Position numbers and translations under genes: made by a program. Under the pieces are notes generated by a model. The model was not told the origin of the DNA. It did no database searches and worked only from the letters and a program-made list of their open reading frames with translations. A stretch of 64,000 nt of DNA, taken from Margaritispora aquatica. Its lineage: Eukaryota; Ascomycota; Leotiomycetes; Helotiales; Discinellaceae. Shown one piece after another: positions 27,187 through 38,654 of the stretch (positions are counted from its first letter, which is position 1; every line of letters begins with the position of its first letter). Location: assembly GCA_007644065.1 (NCBI GenBank), contig VJWN01000004.1, positions 868,001 through 932,000 on the forward strand. The letters run 5' to 3'.

Positions 27187-29458
27187 TCAGATGCAAGGAA
27201 GAAACTGTAATGCTGTCAGCTTTGATCGTGGGGATGATGATTGTGAGGTGAGACTTACATTCATCACGATCAACATAGGGATATCAAACACATCGCGCTT
27301 CACAGTCCAGCAGTAACTACAATCCATCTTGCCATCACGCTCTAACCGTACAATGCCATGCTCGCCATCTATCTCGCGGACTCGATTGCCCATGCCACCA
27401 ATACCGGCTGGATTGCTCTCCTTCCGAGGCTTAACCATATCAGCGTGTTTTTGCTCTGGACTCATCTCGAATGTCTCCTTGGTTTGGTATTTGAGAATTT
27501 TGCACTTCGTCGTGACACTTCCTCGACTATCTCCAAAGGCTAATTTGGCAAAATCTTCGTAGAATTCAACCACACTGTCGTCATCCATAAGCTCAGCTAA
27601 GAAAACAGCCTGTGGCCTAGAATCTTTGCCTTGCTGATCTGCAAGACTGAGTGGGCGCATCCGTGGGGTCGAGAGTCCTGCTCTACCTGAGTTGCTGATG
27701 CTAGCAGGTCCTGAACTGGAATCACTACGCGTTCGACCATTGTTTACGTTGAGATTTGCTTCTTTGCCCAACAGCACATCCTTCTTCCAACCAGTCATCA
27801 TAGTAAACTCTTTATTTACTGCAGCTACCTCACCTGTCCTACGACACACAATTGTTGGCGTACAGCAATTCAACATGAACTCGTCATACTCATACAGCGT
27901 CCGCTGAAAGCATTTTTCCATGAAGATCAAGTCCTGTCTCCCAAGCGTCTTCGTGCAAGAGATAAACGAGGGTCGAATGGAGGCGAGAGATTTGGCAATT
28001 CTGAGTGTCTTATTTGGGGAAAACCGACGTTGAATTAGAGCTGTTAGACTATGAAATCCGGTGGTGTATGGATAAGGCTCATGGACTGTGTCATAAATTG
28101 AGCATGGATCTCGAGCTCGTTTCCCCAGAGATGAAGAAGGTCCAAACTTTCCAGATGCTCCTTTTATATCCTGTCGTTTTGCCGGTCGCCCTGCAGCACC
28201 TTGTGGATGAGGCAGATTTGTCGCATAATTCGATGCTGTTGGTGAAGTGTCGAAAGAGCCAGTAGGTCCAGGACTTGCATCTGTGCTTGGACTATGAAGA
28301 CTCGTGGGTCCAGTCCCAATGGCATAGGCGTGCGGCAGTCCTTGATGAGTTGGAAACATATGATTGGTATGTGTAAAATCTCCAAGCACGTCCTGGGATT
28401 GTGAGTACACAGAATCGAACTGGTTCATGTTACTTCCAAACATGCCGCCATTATTGAAATTAGTAACATCTCCCATTCCCTGGGACGATATTGAACCATG
28501 CATATCTTTGAGGGATGAATCAGCTGCTCCCGAAGCCATGTGGCCTAACATACCAAACTCTAAAGCACCATAATGATTCCCAAAATTTAGTCCCTCCAAG
28601 TCAAAATTGAACAAGGCAGGGTTACTCGGATCAAAGAGTGCGCCACCAAATGAAGACTGGGAATCATTTGACACTTGAGCTGCGAGTGCCTGCATGGAAT
28701 TTTGCCTACTGAGCGGGCCTGGAAAGTTTGGTGACATAGGAGATTGCTGACTTCCGTACGAGAGTCTCGATTGAATATTAGGAGGAGCCATAACGTTTTG
28801 CGTAGCTGCAAATATTGGATATGAGGGCGAAGTGTCAGGTTGGGAGAAAAATAGACCCGGTGAAGTATCTGAGGTCATTGGAACTGTTGGAGCTGGAACG
28901 CTGCTGGTACGAGCGTTATTGACTTGATTGTAATTATGCCCTAGAACAGGACGAAGTGCCTCAGGAGGAGCGTCGTGAAGATACTTGGCTTTCTTTCTAA
29001 CTCCGTCCTGGCAAGCATCTGCAAGTCCACGTTTTATACATCGCTGACAAGGACGTTCATCACCTATAAACATCGTCAATTTTCGCCCTCAGCAGTGATA
29101 GAAACTTTCAATCCCTTTCCCCTTCCCTCCCACTACAAGTTTAAAGAGCAGAATAGAGTAAATTATACATACCACAAGTCAAATGGGCACGCTGACAAGC
29201 AAAACATGCTCTCCTCGCCTTCTTTCTTCTTGGTCTCAACGGATCTTTGGGATCAAGTTTTGGTTTCGTCGCTGCAGCTGTCGATCCTGCGGTTTTCCCA
29301 TTCTCATCGCCATCCGGTCTGAATTTCTGTTCAGCCATGTCGGTATTATCGTCTTCCTCTTTGCCTACAACATCGGGCTCATGCTCATGATCACTATAAT
29401 CATTCTCCGACGCACCTTCCGATATCTCAAGATCATCTATTTCAGTATCTCCCGACAT
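27187..29458 (-). CDS. ERT1: Zn2Cys6/PAS activator of gluconeogenesis (ERT1/AcuK)
   Basis: Nuclear transcription factor that activates gluconeogenic genes (acuK in Aspergillus). Three exons, 29458-29173, 29063-27259 and 27204-27187, give 702 residues. The acidic N-terminus is followed by basic RPRRKKARR and a Zn2Cys6 cluster interrupted by intron 1: [12 protein letters not shown] then [12 protein letters not shown], spaced C-X2-C-X6-C-X5-C-X2-C-X6-C. A long Ser/Pro/Gln-rich middle leads to a PAS-like region ([19 protein letters not shown], then [11 protein letters not shown]). The end, [17 protein letters not shown] plus FLPCI, is the family C-terminus. The last intron (27205-27258, 54 nt) has no stop and keeps frame. 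A G20 run lies just upstream of the start codon. Confidence 0.95.
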
Positions 29459-29479
29459 GTTGTCTTATAACCCACCTTC

Positions 29480-29499
29480 GGGGGGGGGGGGGGGGGGGG
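29480..29499. repeat. G20 homopolymer
   Basis: Twenty consecutive G on the plus strand (C on the ERT1 strand), starting 22 bp upstream of the ERT1 start codon. Such runs can form G-quadruplexes and are prone to length error. Confidence 0.95.
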
Positions 29500-30964
29500 T
29501 ATCTTGCACTGAAGGTTAGCTTGTGCTCTGCTCATCCACACCTCGTCAATCTCCAATCAATGTTAATCCCAGTCGCTTCTTGCCTCGCCAGATATCCTGG
29601 AAGGTGCCCTGCCGCAGGAGGCTCGTTGTACAGAAATGCAGAGTAGTGGTGCACGGATTGGTTGGCGCGGAAGACCGCCTAGGGATAGCAAGAACGTACA
29701 ACGACCTCTCCTTCCAAAGACACTCTCAGCTGCTCTCTGGCGATATCCTGTCTCTCGACCACGCCTTGGAAATCTCCACGCCCGCTCTCGCAACAGCCAC
29801 AGCCGTGAGATCCTCGTCGGTGACCTGATATAATCTCCTCGAGATCAATGCGGCGCCAATGCGCTTTTTTTGAACAACGGCCAGCAAGCACGCACCCGAG
29901 GCTTCTGAGTCTCCAACACGTTTCGCCGCGTGCCTATCCGCACACAGGCACGAGTTCGCATGCACTTGTATATCCCCTCCCTTCCTATCCTATCGTATCC
30001 TACTGTAGCCTTTCCCAACCCTTTGTGTTGGTCCCACGCTTCTCTCGCTTTGGCTCAATGCCTGTGATACCTCGCAGAACAGCAAAGTATCGATCCCAGC
30101 ACAGCGTCTTGCACGACAGAGCCACGTCCAAGTCGCCGACCAATGCCACGCTCCTAGGAGTCGTCCCTGAACCCCCACTCCTCAAACTCCAAGATCACGC
30201 GCCACCCAGCAAGAGCGCTCCTGGTCCTGTCCGCCGCTCTGCAATATCCAGCCAGCGCAATTGGGAACAAAATCCTTTTATGCTGGCTGCGACGAGGGCA
30301 ACGTATGTCGTGCGACCAAGTCCCTGCACGTATCCGGCACTAGTGCTCCTCCTCTGGTGCAAATATGGCCATTGATGCCCAAATAGCTCGCAAATCTGTG
30401 TATGTCGCTCCGTATTTCCGACGAGGAGGAGGAGGGAATGGAGGAGGAGGTGGAGGAGGCGAAGAATTGGATATGCGTAGGTTCGTTCTTCGAGAAGGTT
30501 TGAATAGAAGGAAAGGAGGCCGCAGGGCTAAGAAATTTAGTTCTAAATTCCAAACAACTAATTGGGAACTGAGAGTGGAGAGGCGGGGTTAGCGCTGTGT
30601 ATAGGTGAGGTGAGGTACCAAGGTAAGGTAAGGTTGGTTAGGTTAGGTTTGTTCGCCTTTCGCCTGCTCGCCTTTTCTCGATGCGCGATTTCACACAGCT
30701 CAGCTCCAGCTCCAGCTCCAGCCTTGGAAGTGGAAGTGGAAATAGGAAGTGCGTTGCGGGCGGGCCGTCGACGGGCTTGTGGGTTTGTGGGTTTGTAGTA
30801 GGAGATACAAGAGTACAATGTAATGGTCTTACCATTGAATGTTCAAGATGCGCGTGGGCAGCACGTTGTGGTGGTTGTGCAGAGAGATTCTGGTTATGGG
30901 ACAGCAAGTAAGATGGTCGGTGGTAGGTACAAGTGAGAGCAAGGAAGTTTAAAGATGGGGGTCT

Positions 30965-30968
<4 letters not shown>

Positions 30969-31011
<43 letters not shown>
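30969..31011. repeat. (TC)21 microsatellite
   Basis: Forty-three bases of uninterrupted TC repeat in the ERT1 upstream region. Confidence 0.95.
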
Positions 31012-31014
<3 letters not shown>

Positions 31015-31202
31015 AGAGTCTTGGTGTCTTGCAATCGTCGTCAAACTGCAATTAATGTGTGAGGTAAAGTAGAGTAGTGTAGTCAGTGTGCAGTGTCTAA
31101 TCACTGTGCAGTCCAATTATGAGCTAGTCATTGTCTGCAAATCTGCCAATCTGCCAATCTGCAAATACTTTTTCCATCCCTCGGACGCATGGCATCGCAT
31201 AA

Positions 31203-31235
31203 ACATATAGCATACATATAGCATACATATAGCAT
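31203..31235. repeat. 11-mer tandem repeat, three units
   Basis: Three perfect direct copies of ACATATAGCAT in the ERT1 upstream region. Confidence 0.95.
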
Positions 31236-31812
31236 CACAGAGCATGGTCATGGCGTTTCTTCAGCCACATGAAAATCAGTAAATCAGGTTCGCTGTTTTG
31301 TTATTCACTCTGCAGTGAGTGTGCTGTGTCGCTGGGCTGGGCTGGACTCCGCTGGGCTGCACTGGGCTGGACTCCGCTGATTAATATACCTCCGTTCAAA
31401 GGGAAACACCCAGTCACGCCAGGACAATCAGGATCCATCGATATCCATCAATACCCATCTATAGGCCCATCAAGCCAGGGTGGTGGGGGTGGTGGGCAAT
31501 TAATTCCTGATCCATATCCATGGTCACATCCACATTCCACAATTCCACATCCACAAAGAAAAACTTCAGAGACAAATTCAAACATATCCCATCATCTCGC
31601 TTCAACACGATATATGTATGGCATTACAGGCCAATATTGAAATTCTAAATAAGGCGTTCGATGCGGAATGGGATCGCCATCCTCATGAATCCCAACACTC
31701 CTATCAACGCCCTCGCCCCGTCGTACAAATATCACAATATGCAGGTCACATGTCTCTCAGCTGGATTCGGCGAAAAGGTAAGGTAGGCAGGCAGTCGGAG
31801 TCTCAACAGTCG

Positions 31813-31830
31813 ACACACACACACACACAC
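31813..31830. repeat. (AC)9 microsatellite
   Basis: Eighteen bases of AC repeat in the intergenic region upstream of ERT1. Confidence 0.9.
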
Positions 31831-32630
31831 AGAGTCTTGGAGCTTTTTCTCAACCCCTGGCGGTGCGCCACGATCGCCCATGAAGAACTGACTGGTTCGT
31901 GGATACGGGATTACGGAGGCACCGCACATCACAGCACCACACAGCACAGGACGGTCCTGCGGACTCGGCATCTCGGTAACGGGGCATTTTGCAGCACAAG
32001 ATTCGACCAGGCTCTGTGTGGATGGAAGAGTTTGCTGCCGTGGACTTGAACATGCTTCATGCTGCAAAGCACAGCGAGAGAGGACAGTATGCCAAGCGCC
32101 AGCAAATGGACATGTTCGCCTATTTAAAGAATATATTAAATCCCTTGTCCTGTGTACGACAATCAATCAATATAAAGCAAAACAGCCATTGCACGTCCAG
32201 ATTTTTTCTTAAATAAAGTCCGTGAATAATTGCTGCGTGAATGTGCCTGTTGCAAGCACACTTTAGACACGGAGAGTAAGTCCGTTATAGAGGGGCCCTC
32301 CATCGTCTCACCTTATTGCCTGCTTCTTGGCCGAAGCGAGCACATGTGCCTACCCATCAGATGACTGCTTGGAATTCATGTCGTGCAACTGTCTTGGGAT
32401 CATCACTTGGGATTTTCTGTACAAGATCAGCCATCGAAACACAATCTTAATCCTGGATTGCGAATTGAGAGGAGCTGCATCATCTATTTTGAGTCTCGTG
32501 TGAATTATTTTCTTGGCCTTTTCCCCCTACTCCAAGTGATGCAGCCTCGCTATGCGTCCCAAAATTGCCAATAAATACAGATATATGTCGAGAAATAATA
32601 TGAACAATAAAAAGATGGGTATCTAGACAG

Positions 32631-34940
32631 CTAAGCGGTTGCAAACCGACTTTTTCCTCTTATCCTCTTTCCATATATAAAGAAGATAGTAGGAAATGGC
32701 ATCATAGCCAACGTGAGGAATGCGAGGAGGCTCGTTGCCCACTGATCACCTAATTTGTGGTACATCTGAAGACCAAAAAGCGGGAAGGCAGCTTATTGAT
32801 TGTCAGCCTCAGCCAAAGATCGACCGAGTAATAGAGTGCTTGACTTACCGCCAAAACTACTTCGGGCAAAGCTGTTGGCCGCCAGTGAAGATGCTGCATA
32901 GAGAGGGTAGGCGTCCACTAAGAAGGTGAAAATGCCAGAGAAGACGAGGAGAGTCCTAATCCAATCGTTAGTTATCCTGCGCCTCGTCGTACGACTCTAT
33001 GTGTGCAACATGTGCAGCAACGCTGAGTTGTATGAAGAAGCCCTGCGTTGAAGTGGATTTATGATGGTGCTTCTTAAATAAAAGCCCAAACGCCTTGATT
33101 CAAGGTATGCCCCGTGTTGAACGACCTGCAGAATGTGTACAGAGATAACTTGACAGAGGCAAATATGATACTAGATCATCCAACCCACAGACTGCAAGCC
33201 TTCAAAGTGGCAGATCTCGAACGCAGGTACAACATTTCTCATGCACCACTTGTGCTGAAGCTTTGACTCGTGGAGGCCCCCTCGTATTGGAAATGATTCT
33301 GAGCTCATGGTAGATTAAAGGAATATGTGACTTACCCCGTGCCAAAGATAGCCGATGCTATTATTGGTAGTATCCAATGTACAGATGCATATGTTGTCCA
33401 CTAAAGAAATATCAGCATACTGCTTCTCTATGTATGTAGAGACGAGTTATTTTTCTGCACATGTCAGGAGTACATGAAGGTGTGTCTTGAAAAGCGGTGT
33501 ATCAAGGCAAGGATAGACGAATTTGACAGATACTTACTGCAAACATAAACAACCCCGCAGGTACAAGAATTCCTCCCGCAATAGCTGGAGGCAGCCGATA
33601 CTCAGGCTCGCTGCCACCAATCTCCCCTGTGGCTGCCTCTCGCTGCCTAATCAATCTCGAATAGTTCCTTTGCCATAACGGGTCTGTAAACGAGCCTAAT
33701 ACCATTCCAGCAAAAATACCCAGGAAAGAAAGCCCCGTCTGAGACAACGTGAAACCATGGTTGCCCTGGAACACAAGTGGAAATGCGCCGAAGAACAGGT
33801 ATAGAATTCCTAAAAGGATAGCTGAGAAGAGGCACAGATTGAGGCACATAGGTTCTAGAAACAGTAGTTGAAAGGGTCGTAATAGTGAATACCCAATAGT
33901 CTTAGGGATAGACTTATTTGTCTTCTCCATTGGAGCCTTCCATCTCTCGTCCCCGGTTTCTCTCCGTAATTCTCGGGCTTTGTTGCGAAGCAGGACAGGG
34001 TGGTAGGTCTCTGGGACGAAGAAGAATATCATGCCCAAATTAGCGGCTGACCAAATAAGGAGAACGTAGAAAGTCCAACGCCAATTGGTGTACTGATTTA
34101 TAAATCCTCCGATGAGAGGTCCTATAGATGGGCCTATGAACGGAGAGCCCGTGTAAATCAACATAGGAAGCTGGAGGGTCTCGCGGTTGAACATGTCCCC
34201 AACCGTGCCACCAGCCACGGACAAGAAGGCACTTCCCGACAGACCATCGAAAAAACGGGCTATCAGCATTGTCTCAACATTCTTCGCCACAGCCGATGGG
34301 ATAATCCAGATGAAAAAGAAGCTAAACGAGGCTAAGTAGATAGGTCGACGTCCATAGAATTCGCTAAGCGGTCCTAAAAGCATAGGACCAATTCCAAGTC
34401 CCATGATAAACATAGAAAGGCCTAATGTTGCAATCAGACGAGAGATTTTGAATTCTTTCTCTATTTGTGTATATGTCGATGTGTATATGGACGATGTGCA
34501 AGTCCTGAGAACGTTAGTTTCTTACAGCCTCGAAACGCCTCTCCCTCCACGAGGTTTATGGAATGACAGCACACTTACACACATAGCGAGCTTGCGCTAA
34601 CAATTATCACCACCAGCCATTTTCGCGCCTTGCTCATGCTTCGAGGATTCAACGGATCATTGTCGCCATCCTCCCACTTCACCTCAAATGGATCTTTCTC
34701 TGCGATTGGCTCGCCCGCAACTTCCACGTCCTCTGCACTATTCCCATCCTCATCACATCCATATCCGTTATTCGATCGCGTTCGGCTTAGAGGTCTGCGA
34801 GATTGCGAATTGGATCTGCTGTTTGCCTTGGACGGTCCATTGGAAATCGGTGCGAATTCCTTCGAAGGTGGGAGGGTAAGATCGTCTGAATCGTCGCCTA
34901 CGTGTGACAGCTTCTCGTCCAATTTCTCTATGTCTGCCAT
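32631..34940 (-). CDS. MFS drug/polyamine:H+ antiporter (DHA1 family, TPO1/FLR1-like)
   Basis: Plasma-membrane multidrug or polyamine exporter by family. Five exons join to 553 residues: 34940-34579, 34504-33538, 33400-33336, 32955-32849 and 32791-32631. A soluble acidic/Ser-rich N-terminus of about 100 residues contains the DHA1-typical WEDGDNDPLNPRSMSKARKW. Twelve membrane helices are expected; visible motifs include GPLSEFYGRRPIYL (motif A), ARFFDGLSGSAFLSVAGGTVGD, PFIGPSIGPLIGGF, WRWTFYVLLIW and VFSGIFTFLVDAYPLYAASSLAANSFARSSF. The third intron (32956-33335, 380 nt) is far longer than the others in this window, yet the flanking exons join exactly as in the family (FGTG to TLLVFSG). Substrate not predictable. 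Confidence 0.93.
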
Positions 34941-36455
34941 TGTACCCTTGGGTATGCCATAAACTCCCAATATATGTTAATCTCAACTTTGTTAACCCCA
35001 ATCCAATTGCGTCTGTACCTATGTCTTCGCCACTCATATATGTCTTTTCCTGCTAGCTGCTGTGACACTTGATACCGCTTGGTAATCCTTTGAACGCCTC
35101 AATATGTGAAAGAACGAGAAGAGAGATCTTCTGATGGTCAAGAAATGTTTACAAACCCTGGCTTTGGCATCCACACCATGCAACTGGAACCCCGACGGTC
35201 TTGCTGCCATTTTGGACGACAGGGCAAACTGGTGCTGGTGTCTGAATGGGTTGATGGAAGCCACTTTCAAAGTCCCCACCTGGGATTCGGCATCGATGGC
35301 GGGCAACTTTTTCTCAATGATGTCGACGACCGTTGAGGAGCTTGATTCGTCCCAATTGATGTCAAGCCTTTTAGGTTGGTACTAGCGCTAGTACTAAACC
35401 CGACTTATTTCCGGTCTCCAATTTTGTACGGGCCGTATCCGTCTTTCTTCCTTATTCTTTCATTACTTTTTGACTTTGTCCTGATCCAGTGATTCTGGGC
35501 AGCAAAATATGCCTCTTTTTTATCCCTCAAGTCTTCATATGTTTGTAGTTGCTGGTGTGCTAAGCTACACTCATTGCTGAATCAATGTTCGAGCCAAGCC
35601 GTAGAAAGCGGGATGCTTCCGCTTGTGCAACCAAAGGTTCCCAAACGGTCAAACATGCATATCAATCTGCATCGTTCTTTACGCGAACCGCTTCAACACT
35701 TTTCCGAGTGTCGGTCCGGCATAGCTCAATGACAAGTTCGCCCGGGTACATACCCGACCAGAAGCGTGGCATACATCAAACTTTGATACTTATGAGTCTG
35801 GAGGAAATATATTTTTGTTTTGACAGTGCTGTCATCTGCTCTTTACATTCAATGTGGTTAATTGATTGCAACTTTGGCACCTTTAGCATGCTTCCCCACC
35901 GCCTCCTTGAAATTGCCATCAGCTAAGCGCTCCTGCAACGCATGCTTATACGTTAGAATTTCGTTCGACTTAGAATCGTTCCTCCAACTCAAGAGAAAAT
36001 TCTCAGGCGAATCTAACAAAAACATTTCTGTGATGTCGGGATTATTCTAACAGACCCAAACCTAGAAACACTGCATCAATATTTACTGTTTACTGAGAGC
36101 ATGCTTTATTGGTACAACAACGACACACACCACTTAGTCCTCGAGCCTACCTAGCATGGCCAAATTTATCTACCAGTCGTATCGCATTGCCTTCTTCTGG
36201 CTAATATCTGGACGCTCTACTACGAGAACAAAAAAAATTCAAGGCCATTTGACAGCCACACGACGACACAAAACAAAGTTATCAAACAACTCCTTCAACA
36301 GTTATTCGGCTTCTGTCTAAGATAACACCCGAGTACTAGTGTAATAGAGGACACCATGGTCTCACAATAGCCCTTGAAACCTCACCCAATCATAACGAGT
36401 AACGCTAAAATACCCATGCCTTTCCTGAAATTCAGAGAAAAGCTAACTGACAAGT
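34941..36455. other. Intergenic, 1.5 kb
   Basis: Promoter of the MFS gene and 3' flank of the next minus-strand gene. Frames of 80-115 codons on the plus strand (around 35134-35385 and 35585-35926) show no domain. No gene called. Confidence 0.5.
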
Positions 36456-38654
36456 CTATTCAACATAGTTATCTGGAACAAGCTTCATGCCCCCATAAGG
36501 ATCGTCCATTGAGAAGGTTCGAGAAGAGCCGTTATCATCAGTTGAAGATTTCGAGGTCCATGTATCACGTCCTGGGGCAGCATCTTGGGGAATCGAGTTT
36601 CCAGATCGTCGTAAACGCTCAAGTCGCATCGTCTCATTGGCAGTGGATCGAATTTGTTGAAGTCTCATCATGATCGGTTCGCGAGCACCTAGCAGTTCAA
36701 GGACCTGTTCGATATCGAAGAGAAGCTTCAAGATGACCGTGTCGGCATTGCAAAGTGTGCGAACGGCCATCAGACTCGCAATGCTCTTCCAGTTGTAAAG
36801 CATGGAGTTGATGCGCATGGTATCTCCAGATCTGTCGCCGTAGAATCGGAAGTTGTGCTGGTTCAAGGCAACCAGATCGCGCTGTGTACCTTGATCGTAC
36901 ATGAACTCGATGACGACTGGTCGGCCCTTGCTCTTCCAGACGTCAACGACTTTCTTGATGGTATCAACAGCAATGCGACCTTGACTGAATTGATTCATCA
37001 AGAAGGTGTTGGCCGTGATAACAACCATAAGTTCCAGTTCCATGTATATCTTAGCCTGCTCTGGTGCAGATAGAGATACTGAGAGAACAGACATCTTGGG
37101 AGGTGGCCGATCCATACTGACTCGAGAAGATCTGCCGCTGTTTAATTCTGCTCGTTCGGCCTGCAGAATAGTTAGCCACTAAAATTCAACTTAAAATTTA
37201 TCCCTTTCTTACCATTTCTCCAAGCTTGTTCTTAAGTCTTCCCATCATTGAAGTCTTTTCTTTGGAGGCTGGAGATCTCTTTTGGTGGTGGCTGATTTCA
37301 TTGATTTCGTTGGGTGTCTTTCCGAGCCAACCATTCTCACCAAACATCTTCTTCATGGGAGAGCGAGATCGTTGCTTCAACTCGGTAACAGAAGGAGGGA
37401 CTGGGCTATCAATAATGTTCTCATCACGTTCGTCGAGATCCTGGAGAGTTTTAGTTGGCGATCTGGCTCCTTGACGGCTGTTGTCTGATGCTCGATGACT
37501 TGAACGAGGGGAAGCACGAGACTCCACTTCAGTAGTAGAGCTGCCATATTTGTAATCCTGAAAGCTGTTGTCAGATAAGGCGACCTCTTCTCGGTGAAGG
37601 ACTCGCTGCTTTGGTCTTTCTGGAGTCCTGCCTCGGCGACTGGGGAAGGACGAATCAGCACGGTATCTCTTGAGTTCTGGACTTGCGGCTCTCGAGTGAC
37701 GATCTGGAAAGCGACCACCGATGTGGGGAGCTACATTGGGAGAAGACTCGCGACGCTTTTCTGGAAATTGCTCTACAAATTTGCCGGTTGTAAGGTTTGG
37801 TGAGGACTCGCGACGCTCAGGATAACGTTCTGCGAATCGACCATGATTGAGGCTTGGTGAAGATTCACTTCTTTGCATGGTGTGTCCAAAAGTCTTAGCG
37901 GGAGTCGAATTCTTTCCAGCAGGCTTATGGAACGGCGGGTTTTGAGACTCGGAGCGTGCGTTCTTAGTGTGCAATGGCCGAGGAACTTGTGAGCCGCGCA
38001 TGAGCTTAGAAGCAGGATCAATAAAATTTGAGAATGTGGTAACAGGACGTGAGTGTATCGGAATATATGGCGTATCCGGTTCGAACTCATAAGGATTGGC
38101 GCCGAGCGGTGCGAAAAATCTTCTGAGTTGCTGTTAGAATCTTGATCGCGATGCAGAAAGTTAACTTACGCTTCATTGCTTGCTGAAACATGCCTGCTGG
38201 GTGAGATTGGTATGAAATTACCCATGATCTCAGAGGAAGGGCTGGAGACGTAGAGATCCTTAATATCCGAGATTGTAGACTTTGTTGATCGTCCGCCTTC
38301 TGATTCAGTATCAGAGACGTGCTCGTCAGTCCAATGCGAAGCAGTGGAACCAGGGGTCTGCAACACGATCTCTGGCTGATCTTGACCGAATGGAAACACG
38401 TTCAAGGCGCGATTCATTGATGAGGTTCTAGGAGGATAACGAGGATTGCTCGAGTGTTTGTATGGGTTGTTGTCGTTTAATTCTTGGCTTGGCGCAAAGT
38501 TCATTTCGCTCGACTGCTTGCGAATCTGGAGTGGTCGTGTTGGTAGTGGCAGTTGATCGTCATCCTGTCTGAGACCAGCTTTTATCATTCTTTCCATCTC
38601 GGAAATCGAGTGCTTGACATTGATGGGATCGTTGGCATTGTCTTCGCGCTTCAT
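36456..38654 (-). CDS. Conserved-looking fungal protein of unknown function, 699 residues
   Basis: I do not recognise this protein. Three exons join in frame: 38654-38170, 38122-37213 and 37160-36456. Residues 1 to about 450 are disordered in character (Ser/Pro/Arg/Asn-rich) with three near-repeats of the type RRESSPNL...FVEQFPEKR around 37,700-37,850, and many SP/TP sites that suggest phosphorylation. Residues about 480-620 are compact and probably folded: MELELMVVITANTFLMNQF, then GRPVVIEFMYDQGTQRDLV, HNFRFYGDRSGDT and NADTVILKLLFDIEQVLELLG. No membrane segment or signal peptide. The layout, a disordered phosphorylatable N-terminus plus one C-terminal domain, suggests a cytoskeletal or signalling adaptor, but that is a guess. 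The ATG context at 38654 follows a clean leader. Confidence 0.85.

Larger units (their letters stand above)
29459..32630. other. Large intergenic region, 3.2 kb
   Basis: Between ERT1 (start on the left) and the MFS gene (end on the right), so mostly ERT1 promoter. Rich in simple repeats: G20, GGA-rich 30423-30461, CCAGCT hexamers near 30702-30722, TC21, an 11-mer array and AC9. The longest frame (plus, 29848-30375, 175 codons) is Pro/Ser/Arg-rich without domain character. I call no gene. Confidence 0.55.

Noticed and set aside
29848..30375. 175-codon plus-strand frame upstream of ERT1
   Set aside because: Pro/Ser/Arg-rich, no domain, no splice support, lies in a repeat-rich promoter.
34941..34970. 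MFS protein extended to 34970
   Set aside because: No ATG at 34970; MADIEKL at 34940 is the first in-frame ATG.
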